8,382 nucleotides of DNA, taken from Bacteroidota bacterium (lineage in GTDB: Bacteria > Bacteroidota > Bacteroidia > Flavobacteriales > Weeksellaceae). The notes beneath the pieces are model-generated. The model saw nothing but the letters and a program-made list of their open reading frames with translations. It did not search any database and was not told the origin of the DNA. Both the position numbers and the translations under genes were made by a program. The stretch lies in the NCBI GenBank assembly GCA_018266965.1, contig JAFDZJ010000123.1:1-8382 (forward strand), written 5' to 3'. This document shows, piece after piece, positions 1-7,216 of the stretch (its first letter is position 1; each line of letters begins with the position of its first letter).

Positions 1-1
1 A

Positions 2-931
2 ACGGACTATTTTTTATCATTGGAGCAAATTTTTGAAAAGGAAGTTGCTTTTGCAATAAGGGCTACAGAACGGGCAGCCTTTAAAAAAAAATTTGAATCA
101 ATTGATTTAGCAGACGAAATCCAAGATTCTGAAATAAAGGAAGCTATTACTCAAGTAGAACGAGAGTCTGTAAGACAAAAATTTGAGGAGATTGATGAAT
201 GGGAAAAATCAGAAAGAGCCATTGCGGCATTAGCACCTCGCCATATTGGTGAACATTCTGCCGAAAAAATTGCAGCATCAAAAGTGTCGCCATCGACTCC
301 TGTAGTATCCTTTAACCGAATTGTAAGGTATGCGGCGGCGGCAGCAGTTATCGGAATTGTATTTTTGGGGGGCTACCTTGTTTTAAACAATAGTAAAGAA
401 CAGAAAAATGGAGGTCTTGCCAGGAATGAAAATAACAAAGACTCAATAAAGACAGAAATAGTTGCTACCCTGCCAACGATTACCGAGCAAATATCAGAGC
501 AACGACTGCTTGTTCCAGAATCCTTTGGGTTTGCAAAGGAGGAACCGAAAATCTTCGCAATCGTAACTTTAAATATTGAAAAACAAATAGACACTTTAAA
601 GAAGATTTATTCAGACGAAATTCAAGGCAGGAATGGCGCTGGTGTAGGTCCGATTACCAAGGAAATATCTCGGCAAATAGATTATTTGTTGAGTATCAAA
701 AACACTTATACTTATGATGTTACGAATAAGAAAATTGTGGTGAGACTGGATAATGACCAGAAGATAGATAAAGTCATTTCAACAGACCCATCTCAGAAAA
801 CTAATTTATTCATTAAAATAAACAAAGACTATTATCAGTTAAAGCCAACGATGCAGCCATTAAAACTGATTCCTGTTAAAAATAATAACACTATTGAGGA
901 GTTAGAAAAAATTGTCTTTCAAAATTCATAA
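2..931 (+). CDS. Single-pass membrane protein, anti-sigma-like, 5' end outside the window
   Basis: The first in-window start would be a TTG at 20, but the frame is open back to base 2 (codons for T-D-Y-F-L-S) with no stop, so the gene most likely begins upstream. The visible part is about 309 residues. Counting from the TTG, residues 1-90 are charged and helical. One hydrophobic segment (about 103-122, AAAAAVIGIVFLGGYLVL core) is a membrane anchor, and a C-terminal domain of about 180 residues follows. The order cytoplasmic helical part, one TM, extracytoplasmic domain, with the phrase FEKEVAFAIRATERAAFKKK, resembles Bacteroidota membrane proteins encoded beside ECF sigma factors and TPR/CHAT genes. 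The cytoplasmic part has two similar units ending KFESID and KFEEID, 30 residues apart. The next gene starts 6 bases after the stop, so the two are probably co-transcribed. I infer an anti-sigma or tethering role; no enzymatic motif is visible. Confidence 0.72.
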   Translation, partial: TDYFLSLEQIFEKEVAFAIRATERAAFKKKFESIDLADEIQDSEIKEAITQVERESVRQKFEEIDEWEKSERAIAALAPRHIGEHSAEKIAASKVSPSTPVVSFNRIVRYAAAAAVIGIVFLGGYLVLNNSKEQKNGGLARNENNKDSIKTEIVATLPTITEQISEQRLLVPESFGFAKEEPKIFAIVTLNIEKQIDTLKKIYSDEIQGRNGAGVGPITKEISRQIDYLLSIKNTYTYDVTNKKIVVRLDNDQKIDKVISTDPSQKTNLFIKINKDYYQLKPTMQPLKLIPVKNNNTIEELEKIVFQNS

Positions 932-937
932 AGGTTA

Positions 938-2467
938 ATGCGTTTAAAGTTTTCGATTATATTATTGCTACTATCCTTTAATTTATTTGCACAGGTAAAC
1001 AAAAAGAAACTTGTTGTAGCCCAAGAAATATTTGACAACCTTGTGAATGCTTACGCAAGCAATAAAAGTGCTCCATTATTAAAAATACTACCAAAAAATT
1101 CCCCACGGATAGTCGCACAGTATATTGCATCTCCATCCCCAACAGTTCAGGTTGATGAAACTGTATTCGATATATGTATGACCTTCGGAAAAGATTCTGC
1201 CAATGCCTTTGCTATTATTTTAAGCCATGAGTTAGCACATTATTACAACGACCATAATTGGTGTAGCGATTATGCTTTCGCATTAAGAAATTCTGCATTG
1301 GGAAATACTTTAAACAAGGTTTCTAAAGAATCCAAGATTGAGAAGGAATCTATTGCCGATAGCTACGGACTGTTTTATTCAAGCCTGGCCGGGTATAAGC
1401 CTTTTGATGTATTTAATTTATTGCTTGACAAAATTTACAAGCAATATAAGTTGCCTGAAGTTGTCTCCGGCTATCCTTCTAAAAAAGAACGGAAGGAAAT
1501 TAACAGGGTACAGAAAGAAAAGATTGAAAAGCTTGTTCCAGTCTTTGAAGCTGGCGTAATTTTGATTTATGCTGGTAAATATGAAGAAGCAATTAGCTGT
1601 TTCAATTATCTGAATAAATATTTCCCATCCAGGGAAAATTACAATAACCTTGGCACAGCAAAGCTTTTAATGGCACTACAATTAAAGCCGCAGCAGGCCA
1701 TAGAATTTATTTACCCGGTTGAGATAGACCCTGTTTCCCGATTAAGCAGCAACGGCACAAGAAGCAATGGGAAAGATGAGCAAAATCAAATGAATAACCT
1801 GCTGCAATCTGCAAAAAGGGATTTTGAAAAAGCAATCAGTTTAGACCCGGGTTATGCAAAGGCCTATATCAACTTGGCATGCGTGTATGACCTTCTTGGA
1901 AACTATGATGCAGCTATTGGGCGAATAAAGGATATGCCTGCAAACATCAATGAGACTGTATCAGCCCTTGAAATAAAAGCTATTGCTTATGCACATTCAG
2001 ATAATGCACCAAAAGCAGAAGAGTGTTTTTTGCAAATACAGAAGCTAACCAATGATACCGGCAGGTATAATTACAAAATGTTTATACTTGGCAGTCAATC
2101 TTTACTTGCCTCTGAAAATTTTAAAGAGCAATGGCAGAAACAAAAGCTAAATGATTCTTCTAAAATTCAGGAAATAGATTATGAAATTAAAAGGATAAAT
2201 GCAATCAATGCTACGTTTAAATCAAAGGAATTAATAACAAAGATAAATGAAGCCCCCCCCCTTTCAATTCAAACCAAAGTTACTTCGAATTTAATGGAGC
2301 TAATTATACAAGGACAGGATGAATCAATAGTTATAAAAAAATACTTGATAAAGGAAGAAGTTATGAAAAAGGTTACCGATGTATTGAATTGGCTTATAAT
2401 TCAGAAACAGCCACTCAGGATTTTACATGTGACATGTTCAGGCAGATGGGTTATAACTGTTAATTAG
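938..2467 (+). CDS. Secreted M48-like zinc metalloprotease with TPR repeats (C-terminus probably frameshifted)
   Basis: Residues 1-19 form a signal peptide (hydrophobic ILLLLSFNLFA, then Q). The protease core shows HELAH (H97, E98, H101) and, 36 residues later, ESIAD (E137-D141). This is the HExxH...ExxxD arrangement of M48 gluzincins: two His and one Glu bind zinc and E98 is the general base. TPR-like helices follow (about 203-232 and 290-331, e.g. AKRDFEKAISLDPGYAKAYI). No membrane segment is seen after the signal peptide, so a periplasmic or outer-membrane-associated lipid-free enzyme is likely. The start ATG has AAAGG only three bases upstream and lies 6 bases after the previous gene. The last 41 residues of this frame (from Y469) look unlike protein. 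The -1 frame from 2341 reads ILDKGRSYEKGYRCIELAYN and onward to a TAA at 2461-2463, with better codon character. The substrate is unknown. Confidence 0.85.
   Translation: MRLKFSIILLLLSFNLFAQVNKKKLVVAQEIFDNLVNAYASNKSAPLLKILPKNSPRIVAQYIASPSPTVQVDETVFDICMTFGKDSANAFAIILSHELAHYYNDHNWCSDYAFALRNSALGNTLNKVSKESKIEKESIADSYGLFYSSLAGYKPFDVFNLLLDKIYKQYKLPEVVSGYPSKKERKEINRVQKEKIEKLVPVFEAGVILIYAGKYEEAISCFNYLNKYFPSRENYNNLGTAKLLMALQLKPQQAIEFIYPVEIDPVSRLSSNGTRSNGKDEQNQMNNLLQSAKRDFEKAISLDPGYAKAYINLACVYDLLGNYDAAIGRIKDMPANINETVSALEIKAIAYAHSDNAPKAEECFLQIQKLTNDTGRYNYKMFILGSQSLLASENFKEQWQKQKLNDSSKIQEIDYEIKRINAINATFKSKELITKINEAPPLSIQTKVTSNLMELIIQGQDESIVIKKYLIKEEVMKKVTDVLNWLIIQKQPLRILHVTCSGRWVITVN
2253..2261 (+). repeat. 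C9 homopolymer inside the metalloprotease gene
   Basis: Nine consecutive C bases lie in a strongly AT-rich gene and encode part of A-P-P. With nine Cs the frame stays open. One C more leads to a TGA near 2319 and one C less leads to a TAA within about 11 codons, so length changes would truncate the protein. Such tracts are both slippage-prone in vivo and error-prone in sequencing. Confidence 0.75.
2335..2463 (+). other. A7 slippery tract and alternative -1 frame C-terminus of the metalloprotease
   Basis: In the zero frame the tract is read as at[A AAA AAA] tac, which fits the X XXY YYZ pattern of a -1 slippery heptamer. After a -1 shift, or if one A is missing from this sequence, translation continues from 2341 for 40 codons to TAA at 2461-2463. 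The result is a 508-residue protein ending CDMFRQMGYNC. This frame has many RNY codons (gaa, ggt, att, gct, aat, gac) and a balanced composition. The zero-frame tail (VLNWLIIQKQPLRILHVTC) is atypical. The -1 frame is closed upstream by a TGA near 2319, so the switch must lie between there and about 2345, where the A7 is the obvious site. An assembly indel is the simplest explanation; transcriptional or ribosomal slippage is possible. Confidence 0.6.
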
Positions 2468-2545
2468 TTCACAGAATGAATTCATAACGTAATACACAGG
2501 TAAAATGATTGAATATTAAGCAATGACAGAAATGATCTTATTGAT

Positions 2546-5464
2546 ATGAAAAGAATAGCGTTTTTTTTTATTTTATTCGTGCCGGTAATGGGCATTGGCC
2601 AAAGTTGGATTGATACTGTTCATAAATTCTCAAACCAAGGAAAATCTGATTCTGTAATATATTATTGTAACAAACAAGGATTGTTTGAAAATTTTAAATT
2701 TAATAGAAACGACTCGGTATCAATTAAGGCTTTTTTGCTTTTGGGGTCAGCATATTTAGAAAAAGATAATTATGACTCTTCCCGATTATGTTTTGAAAAT
2801 ACATTAACCTTGATCAAAGGAAATAAAAAAGTCAATAAACTTATATTTTTTATAGCTTACAACAATCTTGGATTAGTTTATTATAGATGGGGATATTATA
2901 ATTCTGCAGAAGAATATTATAACAAAGCAATTGATCTTATAAAAGATAATTGGAACTCTCTATTTGAATACTATGCAACCTCAGTCTGTAATTTATCTAA
3001 AGCCTTACTAAGCAACGAAAAATTAGAAGAGGCAAAATCGTTTTTAAGTAAGGCATTAAAATTCGAAAAACTTAAACAAACCCGTGACAATAAAGAATTT
3101 CCGTCAAGAACTCTGCATCAAATTTATGATACCTACGGCGATATATATTCACAAGAGAATAACTTTGTAGATGCCGAATTAAGCTATTCAAAATCTTTGC
3201 AAATAGCCAAAGAATTAAATAATTACGAATTAATTACCTGGAGTCTTTCATCTTTAGCTGATTTATTCTACACCCAAGAAAAATATCAAATATGTGAGAC
3301 ATATTTAGCCGATGCACTTAATATTTCGAAAGAGGTTGCGGATTCTTTATCAATTGCATTTCGCCTTGATGATTTAGCAAGGTTGTATTCTTCAATGAAC
3401 TTACTGCACAAAGCCGACAGTGTAAATTTTTTAGCAAGGTCCTTTTTGGAAAGTAGTCAAAATACAAGGGATTATATCATTTCCCTTTGGCGAGGAGGGT
3501 TCATTAAAGTCAATTTGAAAAAATATGAAGAAGCAAAGAAAATTTTTCTTTCGGCGAATGATTTATACAAAAAAACGTTTCCTAACAAATACTCAAGCTT
3601 AGTTACTGATATACTTGAAGGGATCGCTACTTGTGAATTTTATCTTAAAAACTACGAAAAGGCTGAGAAAATATTTAAAGTAATCTTTGATTATTCTAAA
3701 ACTGCAGGAGAAAGCCGACCTATTACTTTTGCGGTATATGGAAATACATTACGAAAGTTAAATAAAATTTCGGAACGAGATACGGTATTAAGCCATTTCG
3801 CAACAGATGTTCTTTTTAAGTTTTCATACATGCTTCCTACATTATCAGAAGCTGAAAAATTTCAGATGGTAAATTCTGAAAAAGTAGTTTTCGATCTTTT
3901 TTTATCAAATATTTTGGATTCTCATCCGAAAAATTCTTATTTAAATGACATAGCCTATGACATAGCTCTTAAAACCAAAGGTTTTGCACTGCATGATGAG
4001 ATTAATATTCGTAGAATGATAAGTAATGAATCCTCAGACATTCAAGATATATACTTTGAAATAGTAAAAGCAAAAAAAAAGATGGGTGAAGGCAACTATA
4101 GGAATTCAGAGTTGAAAGATTCGATTTCTTTATTGGAACATAGACTTAGTTTAAAGGTTAAGCCATTTCAAAGAATTAATGAATACCAGAAGATTACACT
4201 AAAAGACATTAATGAGAAATTGTATAAAGATGAAATAGCAATTGAGTTTGTTTCGTTTAACTATATTAAAGATTCTGGTTACACCGATAAAGTTATTTAT
4301 CTCGCCGGGGTATTAAAAAAAGAATGGAAGTATCCCAAGTTTATTTATTTATTCGAGGAAAATCAATTAAAAGCTCTTTTTCAACAGCCCAATTTTATTC
4401 CAGATTCAACTTATATTAATGAACTATATGATTTTAGTAGAAGCGGCAAAATTATTTATAATCTAATTTGGAATCCCTTGAGTAGTTATCTGAGTGGTGT
4501 CAAAAGAATATATATTTCGCCATCAGGTTTACTTCATAACATTAATTTTAATGCATTGCCTAAGGATGATAGTTTGCGGATTGGGCAAGAATTCGATTTA
4601 CACATATTAGGCACAACCAGTGACATATTAAAACCGAAGAATCAATTTATAAATAATCATGACGTTCATAGAGCATGGCTGTTTGGCGGCATTGATTATG
4701 ATAAAACAAGTAATACTCTTGCAAAAGCTAAATCAGAAAATGACATAAACTTGGGTCTGTTAACTAAAGCCACCACGAGAGGTAGTAATAGCTCCTGGCC
4801 TTTTTTAAGGAGTACTCTTTACGAAGGAGCCGGAATTGACAGCCTATGCAAGCAGAATAAAATGCAGACTGAATTTATCAGTGGCCCATTTGCATCAGAA
4901 ACGGCATTGAAAAACATATCGGGTGAGGCTGGAACTTACATTCTGCATTTGGCTACGCATGGCTATTTCTTTCCTGATGCAGAAAAAAAATTAGAAGGAT
5001 CCTCTTTCCAAAATTTTAGTAGTAAGAAAGAAGTTTACCGGCTCTCTGACAATCCTCTACTACGCTCAGGCCTAATATTTTCAGGTGCTAATAAAACATG
5101 GAATAATCCCAATAATCATAGTGATAGTACAGACGATGGAATTCTGACAGCATATGAAGTATCCAATCTTGATTTAAGTGGTGCAAAGTTGGTTGTAATG
5201 AGTGCATGCGAAACAGGGCTTGGCGAAATAAAAGGTAGCGAGGGAGTTTTTGGATTGCAACGTTCCTTCAAATTAGCCGGTGCTGAAAACATTATAATGA
5301 GTTTATGGAAAGTACCGGATGTTCAAACCAAAGAACTGATGAAATTATTTTATGAAAATTGTTTTAAAGGCATGACGATTTCTGATGCTTTAAAAGATGC
5401 TCAGTTTGCAATGAGCAAAAAATACCCGCCTTATTATTGGGCTGCTTTTAAGTTGCTTGAATAA
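2546..5464 (+). CDS. Secreted TPR-CHAT protein, caspase-like cysteine protease
   Basis: The N-terminus (MKRIAFFFILFVPVMGIGQ) is a signal peptide with cleavage near residue 19, so the protein should act outside the cytoplasm. Residues about 55-390 contain a series of TPR helices (e.g. NNLGLVYYRWGYYNSAEEYY near 106-125, KKYEEAKKIF near 325, KNYEKAEKIF near 368). A helical linker follows (about 430-545). The C-terminal CHAT domain (about 640-972) opens with SPSGLLHNINFNALP and carries the caspase-like dyad: H805 in HLATHGYF and C888 in SACETG. It ends with the family-typical PYYWAAF, so the protein is complete. CHAT domains are clan CD cysteine proteases; TPRs usually bind the activating or target protein. 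The start is chosen for the signal peptide; no clear Shine-Dalgarno is present, as is usual in Bacteroidota. It lies 78 bases behind the metalloprotease in the same direction, and an operon is plausible. The substrate is unknown. Confidence 0.93.
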   Translation: MKRIAFFFILFVPVMGIGQSWIDTVHKFSNQGKSDSVIYYCNKQGLFENFKFNRNDSVSIKAFLLLGSAYLEKDNYDSSRLCFENTLTLIKGNKKVNKLIFFIAYNNLGLVYYRWGYYNSAEEYYNKAIDLIKDNWNSLFEYYATSVCNLSKALLSNEKLEEAKSFLSKALKFEKLKQTRDNKEFPSRTLHQIYDTYGDIYSQENNFVDAELSYSKSLQIAKELNNYELITWSLSSLADLFYTQEKYQICETYLADALNISKEVADSLSIAFRLDDLARLYSSMNLLHKADSVNFLARSFLESSQNTRDYIISLWRGGFIKVNLKKYEEAKKIFLSANDLYKKTFPNKYSSLVTDILEGIATCEFYLKNYEKAEKIFKVIFDYSKTAGESRPITFAVYGNTLRKLNKISERDTVLSHFATDVLFKFSYMLPTLSEAEKFQMVNSEKVVFDLFLSNILDSHPKNSYLNDIAYDIALKTKGFALHDEINIRRMISNESSDIQDIYFEIVKAKKKMGEGNYRNSELKDSISLLEHRLSLKVKPFQRINEYQKITLKDINEKLYKDEIAIEFVSFNYIKDSGYTDKVIYLAGVLKKEWKYPKFIYLFEENQLKALFQQPNFIPDSTYINELYDFSRSGKIIYNLIWNPLSSYLSGVKRIYISPSGLLHNINFNALPKDDSLRIGQEFDLHILGTTSDILKPKNQFINNHDVHRAWLFGGIDYDKTSNTLAKAKSENDINLGLLTKATTRGSNSSWPFLRSTLYEGAGIDSLCKQNKMQTEFISGPFASETALKNISGEAGTYILHLATHGYFFPDAEKKLEGSSFQNFSSKKEVYRLSDNPLLRSGLIFSGANKTWNNPNNHSDSTDDGILTAYEVSNLDLSGAKLVVMSACETGLGEIKGSEGVFGLQRSFKLAGAENIIMSLWKVPDVQTKELMKLFYENCFKGMTISDALKDAQFAMSKKYPPYYWAAFKLLE

Positions 5465-5467
5465 TAA

Positions 5468-5752
5468 TCTCATTGCAGTATAAAAAAATGTTATTTAGAG
5501 TGGGTCAAAAAAAGTGGTGCCGACGTTGTTAAAAATAATAGTAATATTTGTAGCGGCGCAAAAAATGTTCTTGTATCTGTTAAGAATGTTGATGATAAAG
5601 CAACTCAAGTTTTAATGGAATATTTTTATAAGAACATCGCCAATGGCAATACTTACATAGATGCTTTAAGAAATGCACAACTGCAAATGACAAACCACCC
5701 ATTATTTAATGACCCAAAACATTGGAGCAATTTCATTTTGGTAGGTCAATAA
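5468..5752 (+). pseudogene. 3' remnant of a second CHAT gene
   Basis: A frame open from 5468 to TAA at 5750-5752 encodes 94 residues without a usable upstream start; the first ATG is deep inside. From about 5546 the translation matches the C-terminal end of CHAT domains: SGAKNVLVSVKNVDDKATQ, then LMEYFYKN, ALRNAQLQM and HWSNFILVGQ before the stop. It aligns with the end of the upstream CHAT protein (AGAENIIMSLWKVPDVQTKE, LMKLFYEN, DALKDAQ, YYWAAF) but differs at most positions, so it is a distinct paralogue rather than a recent copy. The catalytic His and Cys blocks are absent, and the first 26 or so codons (KKCYLEWVKKSGADVV region) show no CHAT similarity. This suggests a deletion or recombination joint at roughly 5540. 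It is probably not translated on its own. Confidence 0.8.
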
Positions 5753-5776
5753 AAAATGCCGCTTTAAAAGCGGCAT
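5750..5776 (-). terminator. Intrinsic terminator of the Tyr/Ser-rich protein gene
   Basis: A 9-bp perfect stem, ATGCCGCTT (5756-5764) with AAGCGGCAT (5768-5776), encloses a TAA loop. Read on the minus strand it is followed by a run of six T (5751-5756), the classic Rho-independent layout. It sits 24 bases beyond the stop of the minus-strand gene. The + strand side has no T run, so it should terminate the CHAT transcripts only weakly, if at all. The T run abuts the stop codon of the CHAT remnant. Confidence 0.85.
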
Positions 5777-5799
5777 CGAGTCAACATGTTTATTAAGGT

Positions 5800-6234
5800 T
5801 TAATATCTGATATAGTAGCTTGAGCTTGAAATACTCAATGAAGACGAATAAATTGAACTGCTGCTATAGTAGCTTGATGATGAATAGGTCGGCACACTGT
5901 ATGAACTATAATATGTCGGTGTGCTATAGCTGTATGATGAATAACTGTAAGAAGGTGTGCTATAGACCGGAGTGCTGTAGCTGTAAGATGAATAGCTGGG
6001 AGTTGAGTAACTGCTATTGTAGCCACCTGATCTTGTACCGGCTACTCCCGTAAATGGGTTTGTATTGCCAATTGTTGTCCAGTTATCATTCCGGGTATAA
6101 TTCGGTGTGGTTCTGTAATGGCCCTGAACATAGGTTCCATTGCTGCGAGTGTAGCCGTTTACGTAAGTGTAGCTCTGGGCAAAAGATGCGGCAGCTACAA
6201 AAAGGATGGCGATTGATAAGAGTAACTTTTTCAT
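5800..6234 (-). CDS. Small secreted Tyr/Ser-rich repeat protein
   Basis: The 144-residue protein begins with a clear signal peptide (MKKLLLSIAILFVAAASFAQ). A conserved-looking module follows (residues 21-63, with YVNGYTRSNGTYVQGHYRT and NPFTG). I recognise this type of block from many bacterial secreted proteins with variants of G-x-R-x-DGTYV-x-x-HYR and N-x-NP-x-TG. The rest (about 72-144) is almost entirely Ser, Tyr, Thr and Pro in imperfect units such as YSTPSYS and SYSYSTP, ending in serine runs and YYIRY. No enzyme motif or membrane anchor is seen after the signal peptide. A structural, surface or matrix role is inferred. The gene is convergent with the CHAT block, so it is transcribed independently and has its own terminator. 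The ATG is preceded by AT-rich sequence without a Shine-Dalgarno. Confidence 0.85.
   Translation of the reverse strand: MKKLLLSIAILFVAAASFAQSYTYVNGYTRSNGTYVQGHYRTTPNYTRNDNWTTIGNTNPFTGVAGTRSGGYNSSYSTPSYSSYSYSTPVYSTPSYSYSSYSYSTPTYYSSYSVPTYSSSSYYSSSSIYSSSLSISSSSYYIRY
5803..6015 (-). repeat. Imperfect low-complexity repeats encoding Ser/Tyr/Thr/Pro
   Basis: On the + strand, short units such as gtgctatag, gctgta and gatgaata recur with irregular spacing, reflecting TAC/TAT and AGC/TCA codons of the YS-rich tail. Units are degenerate, so this is an old protein-level repeat, not a satellite with fixed period. It produces long spurious open frames on both strands. Confidence 0.7.
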
Positions 6235-6616
6235 AATTTCTTAGTTTTTATTTTTTTAAAAATTGTTTTATACCAATCTATAAGCAAACGGCACCGGGGT
6301 AACCAGGATTTTTCAAATTTTTTTAAAAATTTTCTAAGCTCCTGATTATCAATTATTAACAGCAAGAGCGGAAGGCTAAACAATTGACAATACCGTCTTT
6401 CGGTATTAAAAACTACTTAGGCAGCCAGATTCGGCCCATAACTGCACAATATTCTTTTCCTATCAATACGGCTTCGAACCAGCATTAATCTGATTGGTTA
6501 CCCTCTTCTCTTCTTTTATAGATAAATATGGTACAGAGGGTAAAGAAAAAATAAATTTTCTGGTTACCTGTCATCCAATTTTTTATAGATACTTAAATAC
6601 TAAATCAAAAAAATAT
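6235..6616. other. Noncoding intergenic region between divergent genes
   Basis: About 380 bases contain no gene I can support. The first part (6241-6340) is A/T-rich, with long T and A runs. A small hairpin, AATACCG (6389-6395) and CGGTATT (6401-6407) around a TCTTT loop, has no T run on either side and is not a terminator. A frame beginning at a TTG at 6494 runs into the next gene, but its first 41 codons have no homologous look and are more likely 5' leader. The region must hold the promoters of the minus-strand Tyr/Ser-rich gene and of the + strand gene at 6617. Confidence 0.6.
6285..6317 (-). promoter_or_regulatory. Possible Bacteroidota-type promoter for the Tyr/Ser-rich gene
   Basis: On the minus strand a TTTG (6317-6314) is followed after 21 bases by GCCGTTTG (6292-6285). 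The phylum consensus is TTTG, 19-21 bases, then TAnnTTTG. The TTTG halves and the spacing fit, but the TA does not. It would give a leader of roughly 45 bases. A nearby TATAAA on the same strand (about 6273-6268) is an alternative core. Confidence 0.3.
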
Positions 6617-7156
6617 ATGAAAGCATTATTAAAAAGCCTGTTTGGGAAGAGAGAAAATTCAGGCAATACTGATACTGTTCTTGCACCATCAAGCCTGGAA
6701 CTATCTGTAAATAACTTAGCTCCGGAAGAAAATTTACCAAAGGAAAACAGTTTTGGTTGCCTGAAAAAATTCCTGGACAAAGACCATTATGCTGACGGCC
6801 TTACACAAGGCTATTTATTTCACAGTGAGTCAGGCATGCAACTCTACATTAACGACCTTAAAAGCAGGTTTAGAATGGAGATTAATGCTCTGGATGAGTT
6901 GATACATGATGTAATTCTTAGCAAAAAGAAAAAAGTAATTGATTTAGGAGGTATGATGCCCAATTTAAAAGAGCAATTGAACCTTGAAATTGCCAGCGAT
7001 GAAGAAATGAGGCAGGATTTAAAACTCCAGAAAGAACTAAGTGTAGATGGCGAAGGATGGGTAGCCCAGGTTTTATATGCTTTTGAAAAAGGGTATCGCA
7101 AAGGAATGCTTGATTACCTCAACATACGGGAATTCAGCACAAGGGGAATACTCTAA
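6617..7156 (+). CDS. Hypothetical cytoplasmic protein next to a DUF4407 gene
   Basis: I do not recognise this 179-residue protein. I chose the ATG at 6617, giving MKALLKSLFGKRENSG, instead of the TTG at 6494. The extra 41 codons are out of character, and an A-rich leader of Bacteroidota style lies in front of the ATG. There is no signal peptide or membrane segment. Residues 1-10 form a short amphipathic basic helix, 11-45 are polar and probably disordered, and the rest is mostly helical and charged (SRFRMEINALDELIHDVILS, then LNLEIASDEEMRQDLKLQKE). The N-terminal helix could associate with membranes. The gene ends 60 bases before the DUF4407 gene on the same strand, so the two may work together. 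No function is assigned. Confidence 0.7.
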   Translation: MKALLKSLFGKRENSGNTDTVLAPSSLELSVNNLAPEENLPKENSFGCLKKFLDKDHYADGLTQGYLFHSESGMQLYINDLKSRFRMEINALDELIHDVILSKKKKVIDLGGMMPNLKEQLNLEIASDEEMRQDLKLQKELSVDGEGWVAQVLYAFEKGYRKGMLDYLNIREFSTRGIL

Positions 7157-7216
7157 TTATTTACGTATTCACTGTTTTTAATCCGTACCAATTTTTAAAA
7201 AAGTAAAAGCTCAAAA

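Noticed and set aside
20..22. TTG as the start codon of the first gene
   Set aside because: The frame is open to the left edge and the sequence after it reads like the inside of a protein domain, so the true start is probably upstream.
2476..2485. 10-bp palindrome ATGAATTCAT in the gap before the CHAT gene
   Set aside because: It is short, AT-rich and has no repeat partner; chance is likely.
2546..5464. CHAT protein as part of a type III-E CRISPR (Craspase) or gasdermin module
   Set aside because: No Cas7-11, CRISPR repeats or gasdermin-like gene is in the window, and the signal peptide argues against a cytoplasmic role.
5803..6015. CRISPR-like short repeats
   Set aside because: Units are degenerate, lack a fixed spacer length and are explained by the YS-rich coding sequence.
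5820..6236. Open frames opposite to, or out of phase with, the Tyr/Ser-rich gene
   Set aside because: They are created by the low-complexity codon pattern and have Cys/Tyr/His-rich meaningless translations, whereas the chosen frame has a signal peptide and a terminator.
6469..6483. tRNA T-arm-like cggcttcgaaccagc
   Set aside because: The bases flanking the TTCGAA do not form a five-pair stem in either orientation, and no acceptor or anticodon arm is found nearby.
6494..6616. TTG-initiated extension of the 179-residue protein
   Set aside because: A good ATG lies at 6617 and the extra 41 codons look like an AT-rich leader, not protein.
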